Of a stretch of DNA of 64,000 nucleotides, positions 10,434 through 18,064 are shown in pieces. Every line of letters begins with the position of its first letter. Positions within the stretch are counted from its first letter, which is position 1. The notes beneath the pieces were generated by a model. That model saw nothing but the letters and a program-made list of their open reading frames with translations. It was not told the DNA's origin and searched no databases. Source of the stretch: Paraburkholderia dinghuensis (GTDB taxonomy: Bacteria; Pseudomonadota; Gammaproteobacteria; Burkholderiales; Burkholderiaceae); the NCBI RefSeq assembly GCF_003837865.1, contig NZ_RQIS01000001.1, forward strand, positions 499,699 to 563,698, given 5' to 3'. The translations under genes were made by a program, and so were the position numbers.

Positions 10434-10468
10434 TGGCCCGAACGACAACTTTCGCTAAAATCGGGCCA
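10434..10468. promoter_or_regulatory. Inverted repeat flanking a -10 box in the isochorismatase / GlxA divergent promoter
   Basis: Perfect 8-bp arms TGGCCCGA (10434-10441) and TCGGGCCA (10461-10468) are separated by 19 bp. A good -10 TAAAAT (10456-10461) for the rightward regulator gene abuts the right arm. The arrangement is typical of a dimeric regulator site; no clear -35 accompanies the -10. Confidence 0.5.
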
Positions 10469-10525
10469 TTCGCATTACGCTCAGACCGGCTGTCCGCCGT
10501 CCAGCCCAAACACAAGGGGCCCGCC

Positions 10526-11524
10526 ATGCCCGCCGTACCTCGCTCCACGGATCACTGCGCTGAAGCGCCCTCGCCGCATCGCATCGCAGTGATTGCGTTC
10601 GACCGCATGAGCCCATTCCACCTCTCGGTGCCATGTATCGTATTCGGCGAAGACGGCTCCGAATCGGGCGTGCCAGCGTTCGAGCTGCGCGTCTGCGCGG
10701 CGGAGCCGGGCCCGCTCACGACCACGGCGGGCTTCACGATCGGCACGACGCACGGACTCGACGCGCTCTCCGACGCCGATGTGGTCATCGTCCCCAGCTG
10801 GCGCGACACCACGGAGCCGCCACCCGTCGCGCTGGCCGACGCGCTGCGCGAAGCCCATGCACGCGGCGCGATTCTCGTCGGGCTGTGCCTCGGTGCGTTC
10901 GTGCTTGCGGATACGGGCCTGCTCGACGGCCGCCCTGCCACGACGCACTGGCTTGCAGCCGATACGTTCGCGCAGCGCTTCCCGCAGGTGCGCTTCGACC
11001 CGGATGTGCTCTACGTCGACGATGGTGACGTGCTGACCTCGGCGGGCACCGCAGCGGGACTCGACTGCTGCCTGCACCTGCTGCGGCGGCTGTGCGGCAC
11101 GAGCGCTGCGAACTACGTCGCGCGGCGGCTCGTCGTGCCGCCGCACCGGCAGGGCAACCAGGCTCAGTTCGTCCAGCAGCCGGTTGCGCCACAGGGGCGC
11201 CGCGACCGGCTCGCGGAACTGCTTGACTGGGTCCGCGCGCATCTCGACGCGCCGCATACACTCGACTCGCTCGCACAACGCGCGCTGATGAGCCGCCGGA
11301 CGTTCACGCGTCAATTCAGGCTAACGACCGGCTCGACAGTGAGCGGCTGGCTGCTCGGCGAGCGGCTCGCACGCGCCCAGCAATTGCTGGAAACCACCGA
11401 CCAGACGATCGACGCCATCGCGCAGCGCGCGGGCTTCGGTTCTGCGGCGTCGCTGCGTCACCATTTCGTGGAAGCATTCAACACGACACCGTCATCGTGG
11501 CGGCGTGAATTCCGCGGCGCATGA
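10526..11524 (+). CDS. GlxA-family transcriptional regulator (DJ-1/PfpI domain + AraC HTH)
   Basis: Two-domain regulator, 332 aa. Residues about 20-190 form a class-I glutamine amidotransferase-like DJ-1/PfpI domain with the nucleophile-elbow Cys in VGLCLGAFVLADTG. Residues about 225-332 form an AraC DNA-binding domain with two HTHs (MSRRTFTRQF and IDAIAQRAGFGSAASLRHHF). The ATG at 10526 is preceded by AAGGGG; an upstream in-frame ATG has no comparable site. It likely senses a small metabolite through the N-terminal domain and regulates the divergent hydrolase. Confidence 0.92.
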   Translation: MPAVPRSTDHCAEAPSPHRIAVIAFDRMSPFHLSVPCIVFGEDGSESGVPAFELRVCAAEPGPLTTTAGFTIGTTHGLDALSDADVVIVPSWRDTTEPPPVALADALREAHARGAILVGLCLGAFVLADTGLLDGRPATTHWLAADTFAQRFPQVRFDPDVLYVDDGDVLTSAGTAAGLDCCLHLLRRLCGTSAANYVARRLVVPPHRQGNQAQFVQQPVAPQGRRDRLAELLDWVRAHLDAPHTLDSLAQRALMSRRTFTRQFRLTTGSTVSGWLLGERLARAQQLLETTDQTIDAIAQRAGFGSAASLRHHFVEAFNTTPSSWRREFRGA

Positions 11525-11574
11525 GGCCAGGGAGTCAGGCACAAAGGGAGGGATCGTGACGGCCCGCATCGCTC

Positions 11575-11694
11575 GTGCGGTTCGCGGCGCTCGCGAGCTA
11601 CGTCGGTGACATTCTGGATGCCGCGTGCAAGCAGGCCGCCAACGGCGAACGCCAGCTGTGCCAGCACGCCCGCCGCACAGCAGCACGCAAATAG
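11575..11694 (+). other. Possible small or degraded ORF (39 codons), unrecognised
   Basis: A short frame from GTG 11575 to TAG 11694 reads VRFAALASYVGDILDAACKQ..., which looks helical and protein-like. A nearby GTG at 11555 behind AGGGAGG lies in another frame, so a frameshifted remnant of a small gene is possible. It lies in the 200-bp convergent gap between the GlxA regulator and the CoxG-like gene. Confidence 0.2.
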
Positions 11695-11724
11695 TCCGCA
11701 AGCAGTCCGAAAACAGTCCGCGCT

Positions 11725-12468
11725 TCAGCCGCCGGTGAATCGGCGCGCCATGTAGAACAACAGCGCGACGAAGAAAATCAACGCAGCCCACGCCCAGTTC
11801 GGCATGGCGTGCGGCGTGCTCTCGTGATGTAGCGTGCTCGCCGCGCGGCCGCTCAGCGTGCCGCCGTAATGCTGCGGCAGCAGGTGCGCGCGCCGTGCCA
11901 CGCCCGCGAGGCTGATCGGGCGCAGAAACACATGCGTGCGGCGCGGTTCCTTCCCCGCCGCGCGATTCGGCCCCTTGCCATGCTTCGCCTCAACGACGGC
12001 GCAGAACTCGCTGAAAAAGTCATCGGCGACTTCGTGCAACGCGTTTTCGAGCTGGCGAGACGGCAGGTCCGCGAGCGGACCCGTGAGCGTCGCCCAAACC
12101 GAGTAGTCGATACGCGTGCTCATGCAACTGCGAATGCCCGCCGGGCCACCAGGGTGATCGTCGGCACGCAGCGCAACGTCGATCTGGCCGCGCAGCGAGC
12201 CGATACCGTCGGCGCGCGCACGAAAGCTCAGCACGCGGCGCGGCGCAAGCGGCACCACGCCGACATCGTTAGCGATGTGAGCGCGCACTTCGTATCGCGC
12301 GCGCAATGGTCCGAGCGGTACGGTGAGCGTCAGCGCGTATTCGCCCGGCCCGAGACGGCGGAACGACTCGCAATGCTCCACGCTCGCGCGCACCAGCGCG
12401 CTGTCCTGCAGCGCGTCCCAGACAACGGACGGCGCAAGCGGAATGCGTACGGCGTCGTTCAGTTCCAT
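11725..12468 (-). CDS. CoxG-like SRPBCC protein with C-terminal membrane anchor
   Basis: Carbon monoxide dehydrogenase subunit G-like protein, 247 aa. Residues 1 to about 150 carry the START/SRPBCC fold as in CoxG (MELNDAVRIPLAPSVVWDAL, GPGEYALTLTVPLGPLRARYE, TRIDYSVWATLTGPLADLPS). The C-terminus is a single membrane helix (WAWAALIFFVALLFYMARR), as in CoxG, which tethers to the inner membrane. No coxMSL molybdenum hydroxylase genes are nearby, so a role in CO oxidation is not supported; a membrane-tethered chaperone or lipid/hydrophobe binder is the cautious reading. It is 36 bp downstream of the DUF427 gene, probably cotranscribed. Confidence 0.8.
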   Translation of the reverse strand: MELNDAVRIPLAPSVVWDALQDSALVRASVEHCESFRRLGPGEYALTLTVPLGPLRARYEVRAHIANDVGVVPLAPRRVLSFRARADGIGSLRGQIDVALRADDHPGGPAGIRSCMSTRIDYSVWATLTGPLADLPSRQLENALHEVADDFFSEFCAVVEAKHGKGPNRAAGKEPRRTHVFLRPISLAGVARRAHLLPQHYGGTLSGRAASTLHHESTPHAMPNWAWAALIFFVALLFYMARRFTGG

Positions 12469-12504
12469 GGCGGCTCCTCTGCCGGCGCGTTGCGCGACAT
12501 CCGG

Positions 12505-12870
12505 TCAGGATGTCTGATCGATCCGGTCAACGCGCGAAGCGTAAAACGCCAGATAGCCCTTGATGCTGCTCACACCGTCGAGCGGCGCCTCATACGTCCA
12601 GGCGACATCGTCGACACGTCCATCCTCGGTGCGCAGATGGAAATACGACGCTTCGCCCTTGTATGGGCAGCGCGACGTGCGTGTCGAACGCTCGAGCCGC
12701 GCCATGTTCACATCGGCGCGCGGAAAGTAGAAAACGTCGGAGTAACCGGTTTCGGAAAGCGTCAGTGCCGCATGCGTATCGGCAATGGTGATGCCCCCGT
12801 GAATCACGCGCACGCGATGACGGTTCGCAACAATATCGATTCGATGATCGGCGTCTGGATCGACCGCCAT
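12505..12870 (-). CDS. DUF427 domain-containing protein
   Basis: Small cytosolic beta-rich protein, 121 aa from the ATG at 12870 (AGGGAG upstream). It has the DUF427 pattern: RVIHGGITIADTHAALTLSE, the Tyr/Phe-Pro segment DVFYFPRADVN, the Cys-Pro-Tyr-Lys-Gly motif (TSRCPYKGEASYF) and AWTYEAPL. The biochemical role is unknown. A longer N-terminus is open but has no better start. It pairs with the CoxG-like gene 36 bp downstream. Confidence 0.85.
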   Translation of the reverse strand: MAVDPDADHRIDIVANRHRVRVIHGGITIADTHAALTLSETGYSDVFYFPRADVNMARLERSTRTSRCPYKGEASYFHLRTEDGRVDDVAWTYEAPLDGVSSIKGYLAFYASRVDRIDQTS

Positions 12871-13038
12871 GTCCGGCTCCCTGACTGATCGTGGCAACGC
12901 CTCAAGGCGCCCCCGCCTGGCGGGCTGGTCCATACCACACCGGGCCCTGGTTCGCGCGCGGCGCCTCGCGCCTGGCGCTCCTCGTCGTGGGCATTCAACG
13001 GCCTGCGCCGCTGTCTGCTCACGACTTTATTATCGACG

Positions 13039-13066
13039 AAACTTCGGCGGATTGCGCAAACTTCGG
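13039..13066. repeat. Two direct repeats AAACTTCGG in the DUF427 upstream region
   Basis: AAACTTCGG occurs at 13039-13047 and 13058-13066, a 19-bp period. On the minus strand the repeats precede a possible -10 (GATAAT). This is a candidate activator or repressor site, without further support. Confidence 0.3.
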
Positions 13067-13138
13067 TGCTGCACGTGGGTACCCGAACGGACCCGCAGAC
13101 ACCCGCAGTTCCTCGGCGATAGCCCAGCCGCAGGGTTT

Positions 13139-13633
13139 TTACCAGGTGAACGAGGCGCGCGCGTTACCGCTCGCGGTCACCGTGACCGCACTCGTCTTCG
13201 AGATATCGGCATGGCTCACATGAACCGAATAGCGGCCCGGCGGCACCTTCACAAGCATGTAGGGCCCTCGCGATGTCGTATCGAGGACGCTCGTACCCTG
13301 GGCGTCGGTGATCGTGACGTGGACGTCGGCAACATACTCGCCGCCGGTTGCAGTGAAGCGCAGGGAAAGCGGCCACTCGCTCGCGGCGCTGCGCAGCGCC
13401 TGCGACTCGTCCAGGCCGACGCCGCCCGAGACGAACGACACGCCGCCCTGCTGCTGGATCTGCGGCATGCCCGTGCCGTGGATATTGCCTGTGCTCGTGT
13501 TGTCGGTGGTCGAGCCGCCAACGACGCCGCTGGCACTGTTTTGCTGCGCCGCCGCCGTGCCCGCGATCCCGAACGCGGACGCCGCGGCCAGCAGCACCGC
13601 AGCGATGTGGCGCGAATTCAGGGATGTCTTCAT
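13139..13633 (-). CDS. Exported protein with carboxypeptidase-regulatory-like beta-sandwich
   Basis: Periplasmic or secreted protein, 164 aa. It starts at the second of two close ATGs (13633), which has AGGAG seven bases upstream. A Sec signal peptide (residues 1 to about 31, cleaved after GTAAA) is followed by a Ser/Thr/Gly/Asn-rich linker and a beta-rich domain of about residues 85-164 (YVADVHVTITDAQGTSVLDT, GPYMLVKVPPGRYSVHVSH) typical of CarboxypepD_reg/PEGA-like folds. No catalytic residues are evident. The function is unknown; an envelope or surface role is inferred only from export. Confidence 0.75.
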   Translation of the reverse strand: MKTSLNSRHIAAVLLAAASAFGIAGTAAAQQNSASGVVGGSTTDNTSTGNIHGTGMPQIQQQGGVSFVSGGVGLDESQALRSAASEWPLSLRFTATGGEYVADVHVTITDAQGTSVLDTTSRGPYMLVKVPPGRYSVHVSHADISKTSAVTVTASGNARASFTW

Positions 13634-13810
13634 CGTCATGCTCCTTTCGGGTGTAACCCGATAAACATGACTGAGCAAAACGCGTGCGCGACTCATCGGA
13701 TTCATCAGCGCATAACGGAGATCGAGGCTTCGAATGCGGTCACGCGTGCGACGGCACGGCGAAAGCCTGTTCGCCCTGCCAACAGGCCGAGGCCCTGGCA
13801 ACTGAGGCCT

Positions 13811-13894
13811 AAAACGACACTGCCGCCGGGCCCAGGGCCAACGGCGGCAGCGTTTCGCGAGAGGCGAAGAGCGGTCCGGCGCGCAGCCGGACCG
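13811..13894 (-). terminator. Tandem hairpins downstream of the DegP-type protease gene
   Basis: Two perfect 9-bp stems: CGGTCCGGC / GCCGGACCG (13872-13894) and CTGCCGCCG / CGGCGGCAG (13820-13850). The second is followed on the minus strand by CGTTTT. They lie 25-110 bp after the protease stop and are the likely end of the three-gene operon. Confidence 0.7.
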
Positions 13895-13918
13895 TAGAGG
13901 ACAGATAACGGGGAAGAA

Positions 13919-15451
13919 TCAGCCGAGATCGACCGGCACGAAGATCTGCGCGTTATCACGCTGGATCAGGAGTGCGATGCTGTTGCCGGCGTCCGCGATC
14001 ATCTTCTTGAGCTGCTCGGCGCTCGTCACCGGACGGCCGTTCACCGCGAGGATCACGTCGCCCTGCTGGATGCCGGCGTTCGCCGCCGCGCCGCCAGCCC
14101 GCTCGACGACGAGGCCGTGATCGACCGAGCCGCTGCTCTTCTCGTCCGGCGTGAGCGGACGCACCGCGACGCCGAGGCGCCCTTGCGTCTGCGCTTCAGG
14201 CGTATCGGCCGAAGCGAGCTTTTTGTCGCTGAGCGTGCCGATCGTCGCCGTCACATTCTTCGTCGCCTTGTCGCGCCAGACCTGGAGGTCAGCCTTGCTG
14301 CCCGGCTTGATGCCCGCGATCACCGACGGCAGAACGGTCGAATCGTCGATCGCCTGGCCATTCACCGAGAGGATCACGTCACCCGGCTTCAGGCCGGCCT
14401 TCGCCGCCGGACCGTCCGCGTCGACCGAGCTGACGAGCGCGCCGCGCGGCTTGTCCATACCGAACGAATTGGCAAGCGTCTGGTTCATCGACTGCACCGC
14501 CACGCCGAGACGGCCACGGCTCACGTGTCCGGTCTTGACGAGGTCGTCCTTGACCTTGATCGCCTCGTCGATCGGGATCGCGAACGACAGGCCCTGGAAG
14601 CCGCCCGTGCGCGAGTAGATCATCGAGTTGATGCCGATCACTTCGCCCTGCATATTGAAGAGCGGGCCGCCCGAGTTGCCGGGGTTCACCGGCACGTCAG
14701 TCTGGATGAACGGCGTGTAGTTCTCGTCAGGCAGCGTGCGCGACTTCGCGCTGATGATGCCCGACGTCACGGTGTTGTCGAAGCCATAAGGCGAGCCGAT
14801 CGCCACGACCCACTGGCCGACCTTGCTCTGGTGCGGATCGCCGATCTTCACGGTCGGCAGATCCTTCGCATCGATCTTCAGTACGGCGACATCCGACTGC
14901 TTGTCCGCACCGACGACCTTCGCCTTGAATTCGCGCTTGTCGGTGAGCTTCACGGTCACGACGTTTGCGCCGTCCACGACGTGCGCGTTCGTCAGGATGT
15001 AGCCGTCGCCGCTGAGGATGAAGCCCGAGCCGAGGCTCATGCTCGGCGTGTCGGCCTGGCCGCCGTCGTCGTCGCCGCCGTTGCCGCCACCGCCGTTACC
15101 ACCATTACCGCCGCCAAGGCCCGGCACGCCGCCGTAGAAGCGCTTGAAGAACTGGTAGAACGGATCGGACGGATCGATCGGCAGTTGCTGCGCGCCGCTG
15201 CCGCGCATCGCGGTCCGCTTGACCTCGTGCTTGGCGCTGATGTTGACGACCGCGGGGCCGTACGTTTCAACGAGGCCCGAGAAGTCGGGAATGCCGGTCT
15301 TGGCAGCAGCCTCCGCGGGCATCATCGCTGCCTGCGCAGGCGTGATGACTTCCGGCGCGGCGACGTCGCGGTGTCCGGCCACGTAACCCACCGACAACGC
15401 AGCGGCAATGGCAATCGCCACGGCACTGCGAGTAAAGACTTTTGCGTTCAT
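13919..15451 (-). CDS. degP: Periplasmic serine endoprotease, DegP/HtrA (MucD/Do family)
   Basis: Periplasmic quality-control protease, 510 aa. It has an N-terminal signal peptide/anchor, then a trypsin-like domain with the His-Asp-Ser triad visible in LTNAHVVDGA, SDVAVLKIDAKDLP and PVNPGNSGGPLFN. Two PDZ domains follow (about residues 310-395 and 420-510; RLGVAVQSMNQ and RLGVAVRPLTPDE). A Gly/Asn/Asp-rich insert precedes the protease domain (GGNGGNGGGGNGGDDDGG). It is the last gene after a response regulator and a histidine kinase, so it is probably a target of that pair. A PmrA/QseB-like half-site pair lies 71-87 bp before the start codon. Confidence 0.95.
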   Translation of the reverse strand: MNAKVFTRSAVAIAIAAALSVGYVAGHRDVAAPEVITPAQAAMMPAEAAAKTGIPDFSGLVETYGPAVVNISAKHEVKRTAMRGSGAQQLPIDPSDPFYQFFKRFYGGVPGLGGGNGGNGGGGNGGDDDGGQADTPSMSLGSGFILSGDGYILTNAHVVDGANVVTVKLTDKREFKAKVVGADKQSDVAVLKIDAKDLPTVKIGDPHQSKVGQWVVAIGSPYGFDNTVTSGIISAKSRTLPDENYTPFIQTDVPVNPGNSGGPLFNMQGEVIGINSMIYSRTGGFQGLSFAIPIDEAIKVKDDLVKTGHVSRGRLGVAVQSMNQTLANSFGMDKPRGALVSSVDADGPAAKAGLKPGDVILSVNGQAIDDSTVLPSVIAGIKPGSKADLQVWRDKATKNVTATIGTLSDKKLASADTPEAQTQGRLGVAVRPLTPDEKSSGSVDHGLVVERAGGAAANAGIQQGDVILAVNGRPVTSAEQLKKMIADAGNSIALLIQRDNAQIFVPVDLG

Positions 15452-15521
15452 AGCAGATTCCTTGAAGCGGGACGCGATGGAGACGACACGATGGAGATGC
15501 TCTGAAGACTACGTGGCATCA

Positions 15522-15538
15522 CTTAAAGGAGACTTAAG
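15522..15538 (-). promoter_or_regulatory. PmrA/QseB-like response-regulator box before the protease gene
   Basis: On the minus strand CTTAAG, TCTCC, TTTAAG: two TTAA-core hexamers with 11-bp spacing, the form known for PmrA and QseB boxes. It lies in the 123-bp gap between the kinase stop and the protease start, so it could give the protease its own regulated promoter within the operon. Confidence 0.6.
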
Positions 15539-15574
15539 CACGCCGTACCACGCGAAGGCGTTTTCCGGCCGGCA

Positions 15575-16876
15575 TCAGAAACGCACGTCGACCTGCAGAC
15601 CGCCCGCCGGCGAGTCGCCGAGCGTGATCGTCGCGTCGTGCTGATCCGCGATGCGGCGCACGATCGCGAGGCCGAGACCGGTTCCGGCGACGTCCGCGCG
15701 CGCACGCGAGGCCCCTTCGCCGACGCGATAAAAACGATCAAACACGCGCGCGTGCTCTTCCACTGGAATGCCCGGACCGCTATCGGCGATGCGCACGACA
15801 GGATGGCCGTCGTCCACGCGCAGGGCCACATCGACGCGACCGCCGCCCGGCGTGTATTTCGTGGCGTTGTCGAGCAGGTTGTTGAACATCACGCGCAGCG
15901 CACCGGCGTCGCCGTGCACTGACGCCTGGGCGCTTTCTTCGATGCCCAGATCGACGCCGCGCTGCTGTGCGACGCTCGCGTAAGCCGCGACGCAATCGGC
16001 GACGAGCGCATGCAGATCGACGTCCTGCATGCGAGCGTGGCCATCGGGTTCGGAGCGCGCGAGCGCGAGCAATTGTTCGGCGAGCCGCGTCGCGCGCATG
16101 ATGCCCGCCTGCAGATCGGTTAGCGCTTCGCGGCGCGTTTCGTCGTCCTTTGCGCGCGCAACCAGCTGCGCCTGGATCTGCACGGCGGCGAGCGGCGTGC
16201 GCAATTCATGTGCAGCATCCGCGACGAAAGCCTTCTGCGTGTCACGCGCCTTCGCGAGACGGTCGAGCAGCGCATTCAGCGCGTGCACGAGCGGGGTCAC
16301 CTCGCGCGGCAGCCGTTGCTCCGGCAACGGATCGAGCGCTTCGGGATGGCGCGTGTCGAGCGCGCGCGCGACGCGCGAGAGCGGCGCGAGCCCGCGGCCC
16401 ACCACGAGCCAGACGGCGAGTCCGAGAAACGGAAGCAGCACGATCAGCGGCCATAGCGTGCGCAACGCGACGTTCGCGGCAAGACGGTTGCGCACGGAGA
16501 CGGGCTGCGCGAGCTGCACGACATTGTCGCCGACGATCGCGCCATACACGCGCCAGTCGCCGCGGTCGGTGTGCTCCGTCGAGAAGCCGAGTTCCGCGTG
16601 CGGCGCGAGCGGTGCCCGCGGATGCGAGTAGTACATCAGCACGCCGTTGCGGTTCCAGATCTGCAGGACGATGCCTTCGTCGCCGGTGTCGTTCGAACTG
16701 AGAATTGCATTGAACGACCGGGAGGGCAGTGCCGCGGCGATCTCCTGTAACTGGTAATCGAAGAGTTCGTTGGCTTCGGCGAGCGCCTGACGATAAATCA
16801 GCCAGCCCGCGAGCCCAACACCCGCGACCACGATCGCGAGCAGCCAGAACAGCAGTTGTCGTCGGATGGAACTCAT
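15575..16876 (-). CDS. Sensor histidine kinase (QseC/PmrB-like)
   Basis: Inner-membrane sensor kinase, 433 aa. TM1 is at residues about 9-29 and TM2 at about 143-163, enclosing a periplasmic sensor of about 110 residues. A HAMP-like linker follows, then HisKA with phospho-acceptor His in DAAHELRTPLAAVQ and HATPase with N box NNLLDNATKYTPGGG, G1 ADSGPGIPVEE and G2 GTGLGLAIVRR. It partners the response regulator encoded upstream on the same strand, though 171 bp with REP-like palindromes separate them, which is unusual because such pairs normally overlap. The signal is unknown; the linked protease suggests envelope conditions. Confidence 0.93.
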   Translation of the reverse strand: MSSIRRQLLFWLLAIVVAGVGLAGWLIYRQALAEANELFDYQLQEIAAALPSRSFNAILSSNDTGDEGIVLQIWNRNGVLMYYSHPRAPLAPHAELGFSTEHTDRGDWRVYGAIVGDNVVQLAQPVSVRNRLAANVALRTLWPLIVLLPFLGLAVWLVVGRGLAPLSRVARALDTRHPEALDPLPEQRLPREVTPLVHALNALLDRLAKARDTQKAFVADAAHELRTPLAAVQIQAQLVARAKDDETRREALTDLQAGIMRATRLAEQLLALARSEPDGHARMQDVDLHALVADCVAAYASVAQQRGVDLGIEESAQASVHGDAGALRVMFNNLLDNATKYTPGGGRVDVALRVDDGHPVVRIADSGPGIPVEEHARVFDRFYRVGEGASRARADVAGTGLGLAIVRRIADQHDATITLGDSPAGGLQVDVRF

Positions 16877-16896
16877 CGGCGCGTGAATCTCCTGTC

Positions 16897-17004
16897 GATG
16901 GGGCTTGGCGCTTCAGCGCTTAGCCCCATCCCATGCAAAGCTGTCGATCAGAGTTGGCGCTTTAGCTGTCGGCCGGAGTTGGCGCTTTAGCGCTTACTCC
17001 GGCC
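16897..17004. repeat. REP-like palindromic repeats between response regulator and kinase genes
   Basis: Two related hairpins share the core TTGGCGCTT(T/C)AGCGCTTA: one at 16897-16930 with outer arms GATGGGGCT / AGCCCCATC, one at 16971-17004 with arms GGCCGGAGT / ACTCCGGCC. A partial third copy (GAGTTGGCGCTTTAGC, 16951-16966, identical to 16976-16991) lies between. The shared core with differing arms is the layout of REP/BIME-type intergenic elements. Confidence 0.75.
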
Positions 17005-17047
17005 CCATGCAGAGCACTTACCCTGGTCCAATTCAAATCTGGTCGCA

Positions 17048-17710
17048 TCACGCGTCTTTCGCGATCATATAGCCCAGTCCGCGCACGTTGCGGATCAGGT
17101 CGGCGCCGAGCTTCTTGCGCAGCGCGTGGATATACACCTCGACCGTGTTGCTGCCGATCTCCTCGCCCCAGCCGTACATCTTCTCTTCAAGCTGGTTCTT
17201 CGAGAGCACCGCGCCCGGCCGTGCGAGCAGCGCTTCGAGCAACGCGAATTCGCGCGCCGACAACGCAACCGGCGCACCGTTCTGCGTCACCTGGTGGGAC
17301 GCCGGATCGAGCGTGATGGAGCCGTAGCGAATCGTCGAATCGCTGCGGCCCGACTGGCGGCGTATCAGCGCGCGCATGCGCGCGCCGAGTTCGTCGAGAT
17401 CGAAGGGTTTGATGAGATAGTCGTCGGCGCCGGCATCGAGACCCTTTACGCGGTCGGCGATCGCGTCGCGTGCCGTGAGGATCAGCACCGGCAGCGAGAG
17501 GCCGCGCGCGCGCAGCATGCGCAGCACTTCGAGGCCATCGCGTTTGGGCAGGCCCAGATCAAGCAGCAGCAGATCGTAAGGTTCTCCGGTCACGGCGGAG
17601 AGCGCGGACTCGCCGTCCTGGACCCAGTCGACTGCGAATCCCTCGCCGCGCAGCGCCTTGCGCACGCCCTCGGCGATCATGCGGTCATCTTCGACTAGCA
17701 GTATTCGCAT
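17048..17710 (-). CDS. OmpR-family response regulator (QseB/PmrA-like)
   Basis: Cytosolic DNA-binding response regulator, 220 aa. The receiver domain (residues 1 to about 115) has the acidic pair in LLVEDDRMIAEG, phospho-acceptor Asp 51 in LLLLDLGLPKRDG and the conserved Lys in YLIKPFDLDELGAR. The C-terminal winged helix (about 125-220) has the OmpR features NQLEEKMYGWGEEIGSNTVE and VYIHALRKKLG typical of the QseB/PmrA branch. It is the first gene of a leftward block with the kinase and a DegP-type protease. The start has no strong Shine-Dalgarno site. Confidence 0.94.
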   Translation of the reverse strand: MRILLVEDDRMIAEGVRKALRGEGFAVDWVQDGESALSAVTGEPYDLLLLDLGLPKRDGLEVLRMLRARGLSLPVLILTARDAIADRVKGLDAGADDYLIKPFDLDELGARMRALIRRQSGRSDSTIRYGSITLDPASHQVTQNGAPVALSAREFALLEALLARPGAVLSKNQLEEKMYGWGEEIGSNTVEVYIHALRKKLGADLIRNVRGLGYMIAKDA

Positions 17711-18064
17711 CGTAATGAATTGGCAACGCGGCGCGCCGCCTCGCTCCGGAGTTCAGGCAATGCGTGCATTCTAGCGCGCGGGTCCCGCCACGGCGCCAAC
17801 CGGCGTTCGCGGCGCGGCGCTGGCTTTGTTGTCGCAATATGCGCGCGCATCACGCCAGGTCTTTACAATGTGCCCTTTTGCGGCGCGCGGCGCGGCGATG
17901 CGCGACAGCCTTGCGATGGGCGTCTGGCGTCGCGCTGCGCGCCGTACGCCCGTTTTTGCGCACGCGCACGGCGGCGCCTCAGCCGTCGATCGTGCCCCTC
18001 GGGACGCCGCGCGCGAGGCACCAGCCGCGCCGCACGCAACACCCCTATTCGTCAGACGCTCTAC
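17711..18064. other. Intergenic stretch between response regulator and dacB
   Basis: 354 bp, very GC-rich. The frame of DacB stays open through most of it, but the reading is Arg/Ala-rich and unlike a protein start, so I treat it as noncoding. A possible leftward -10 (TAGAAT near 17770) could serve the response regulator. No operator or repeat stands out. Confidence 0.4.

Noticed and set aside
11725..12468. CoxG-like gene as evidence of carbon monoxide oxidation
   Set aside because: No CO dehydrogenase (coxMSL) or accessory genes are present; CoxG-like proteins occur widely without them.
14117..15505. Long rightward open frame opposite the DegP-type gene
   Set aside because: Arg/Asp-rich translation with no motif; it mirrors the codon pattern of the protease gene on the other strand, as GC-rich genes often do.
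16897..17004. Hairpins between response regulator and kinase as an operon terminator
   Set aside because: No T-run follows either stem, and the kinase has no obvious separate promoter; REP-like elements fit better.
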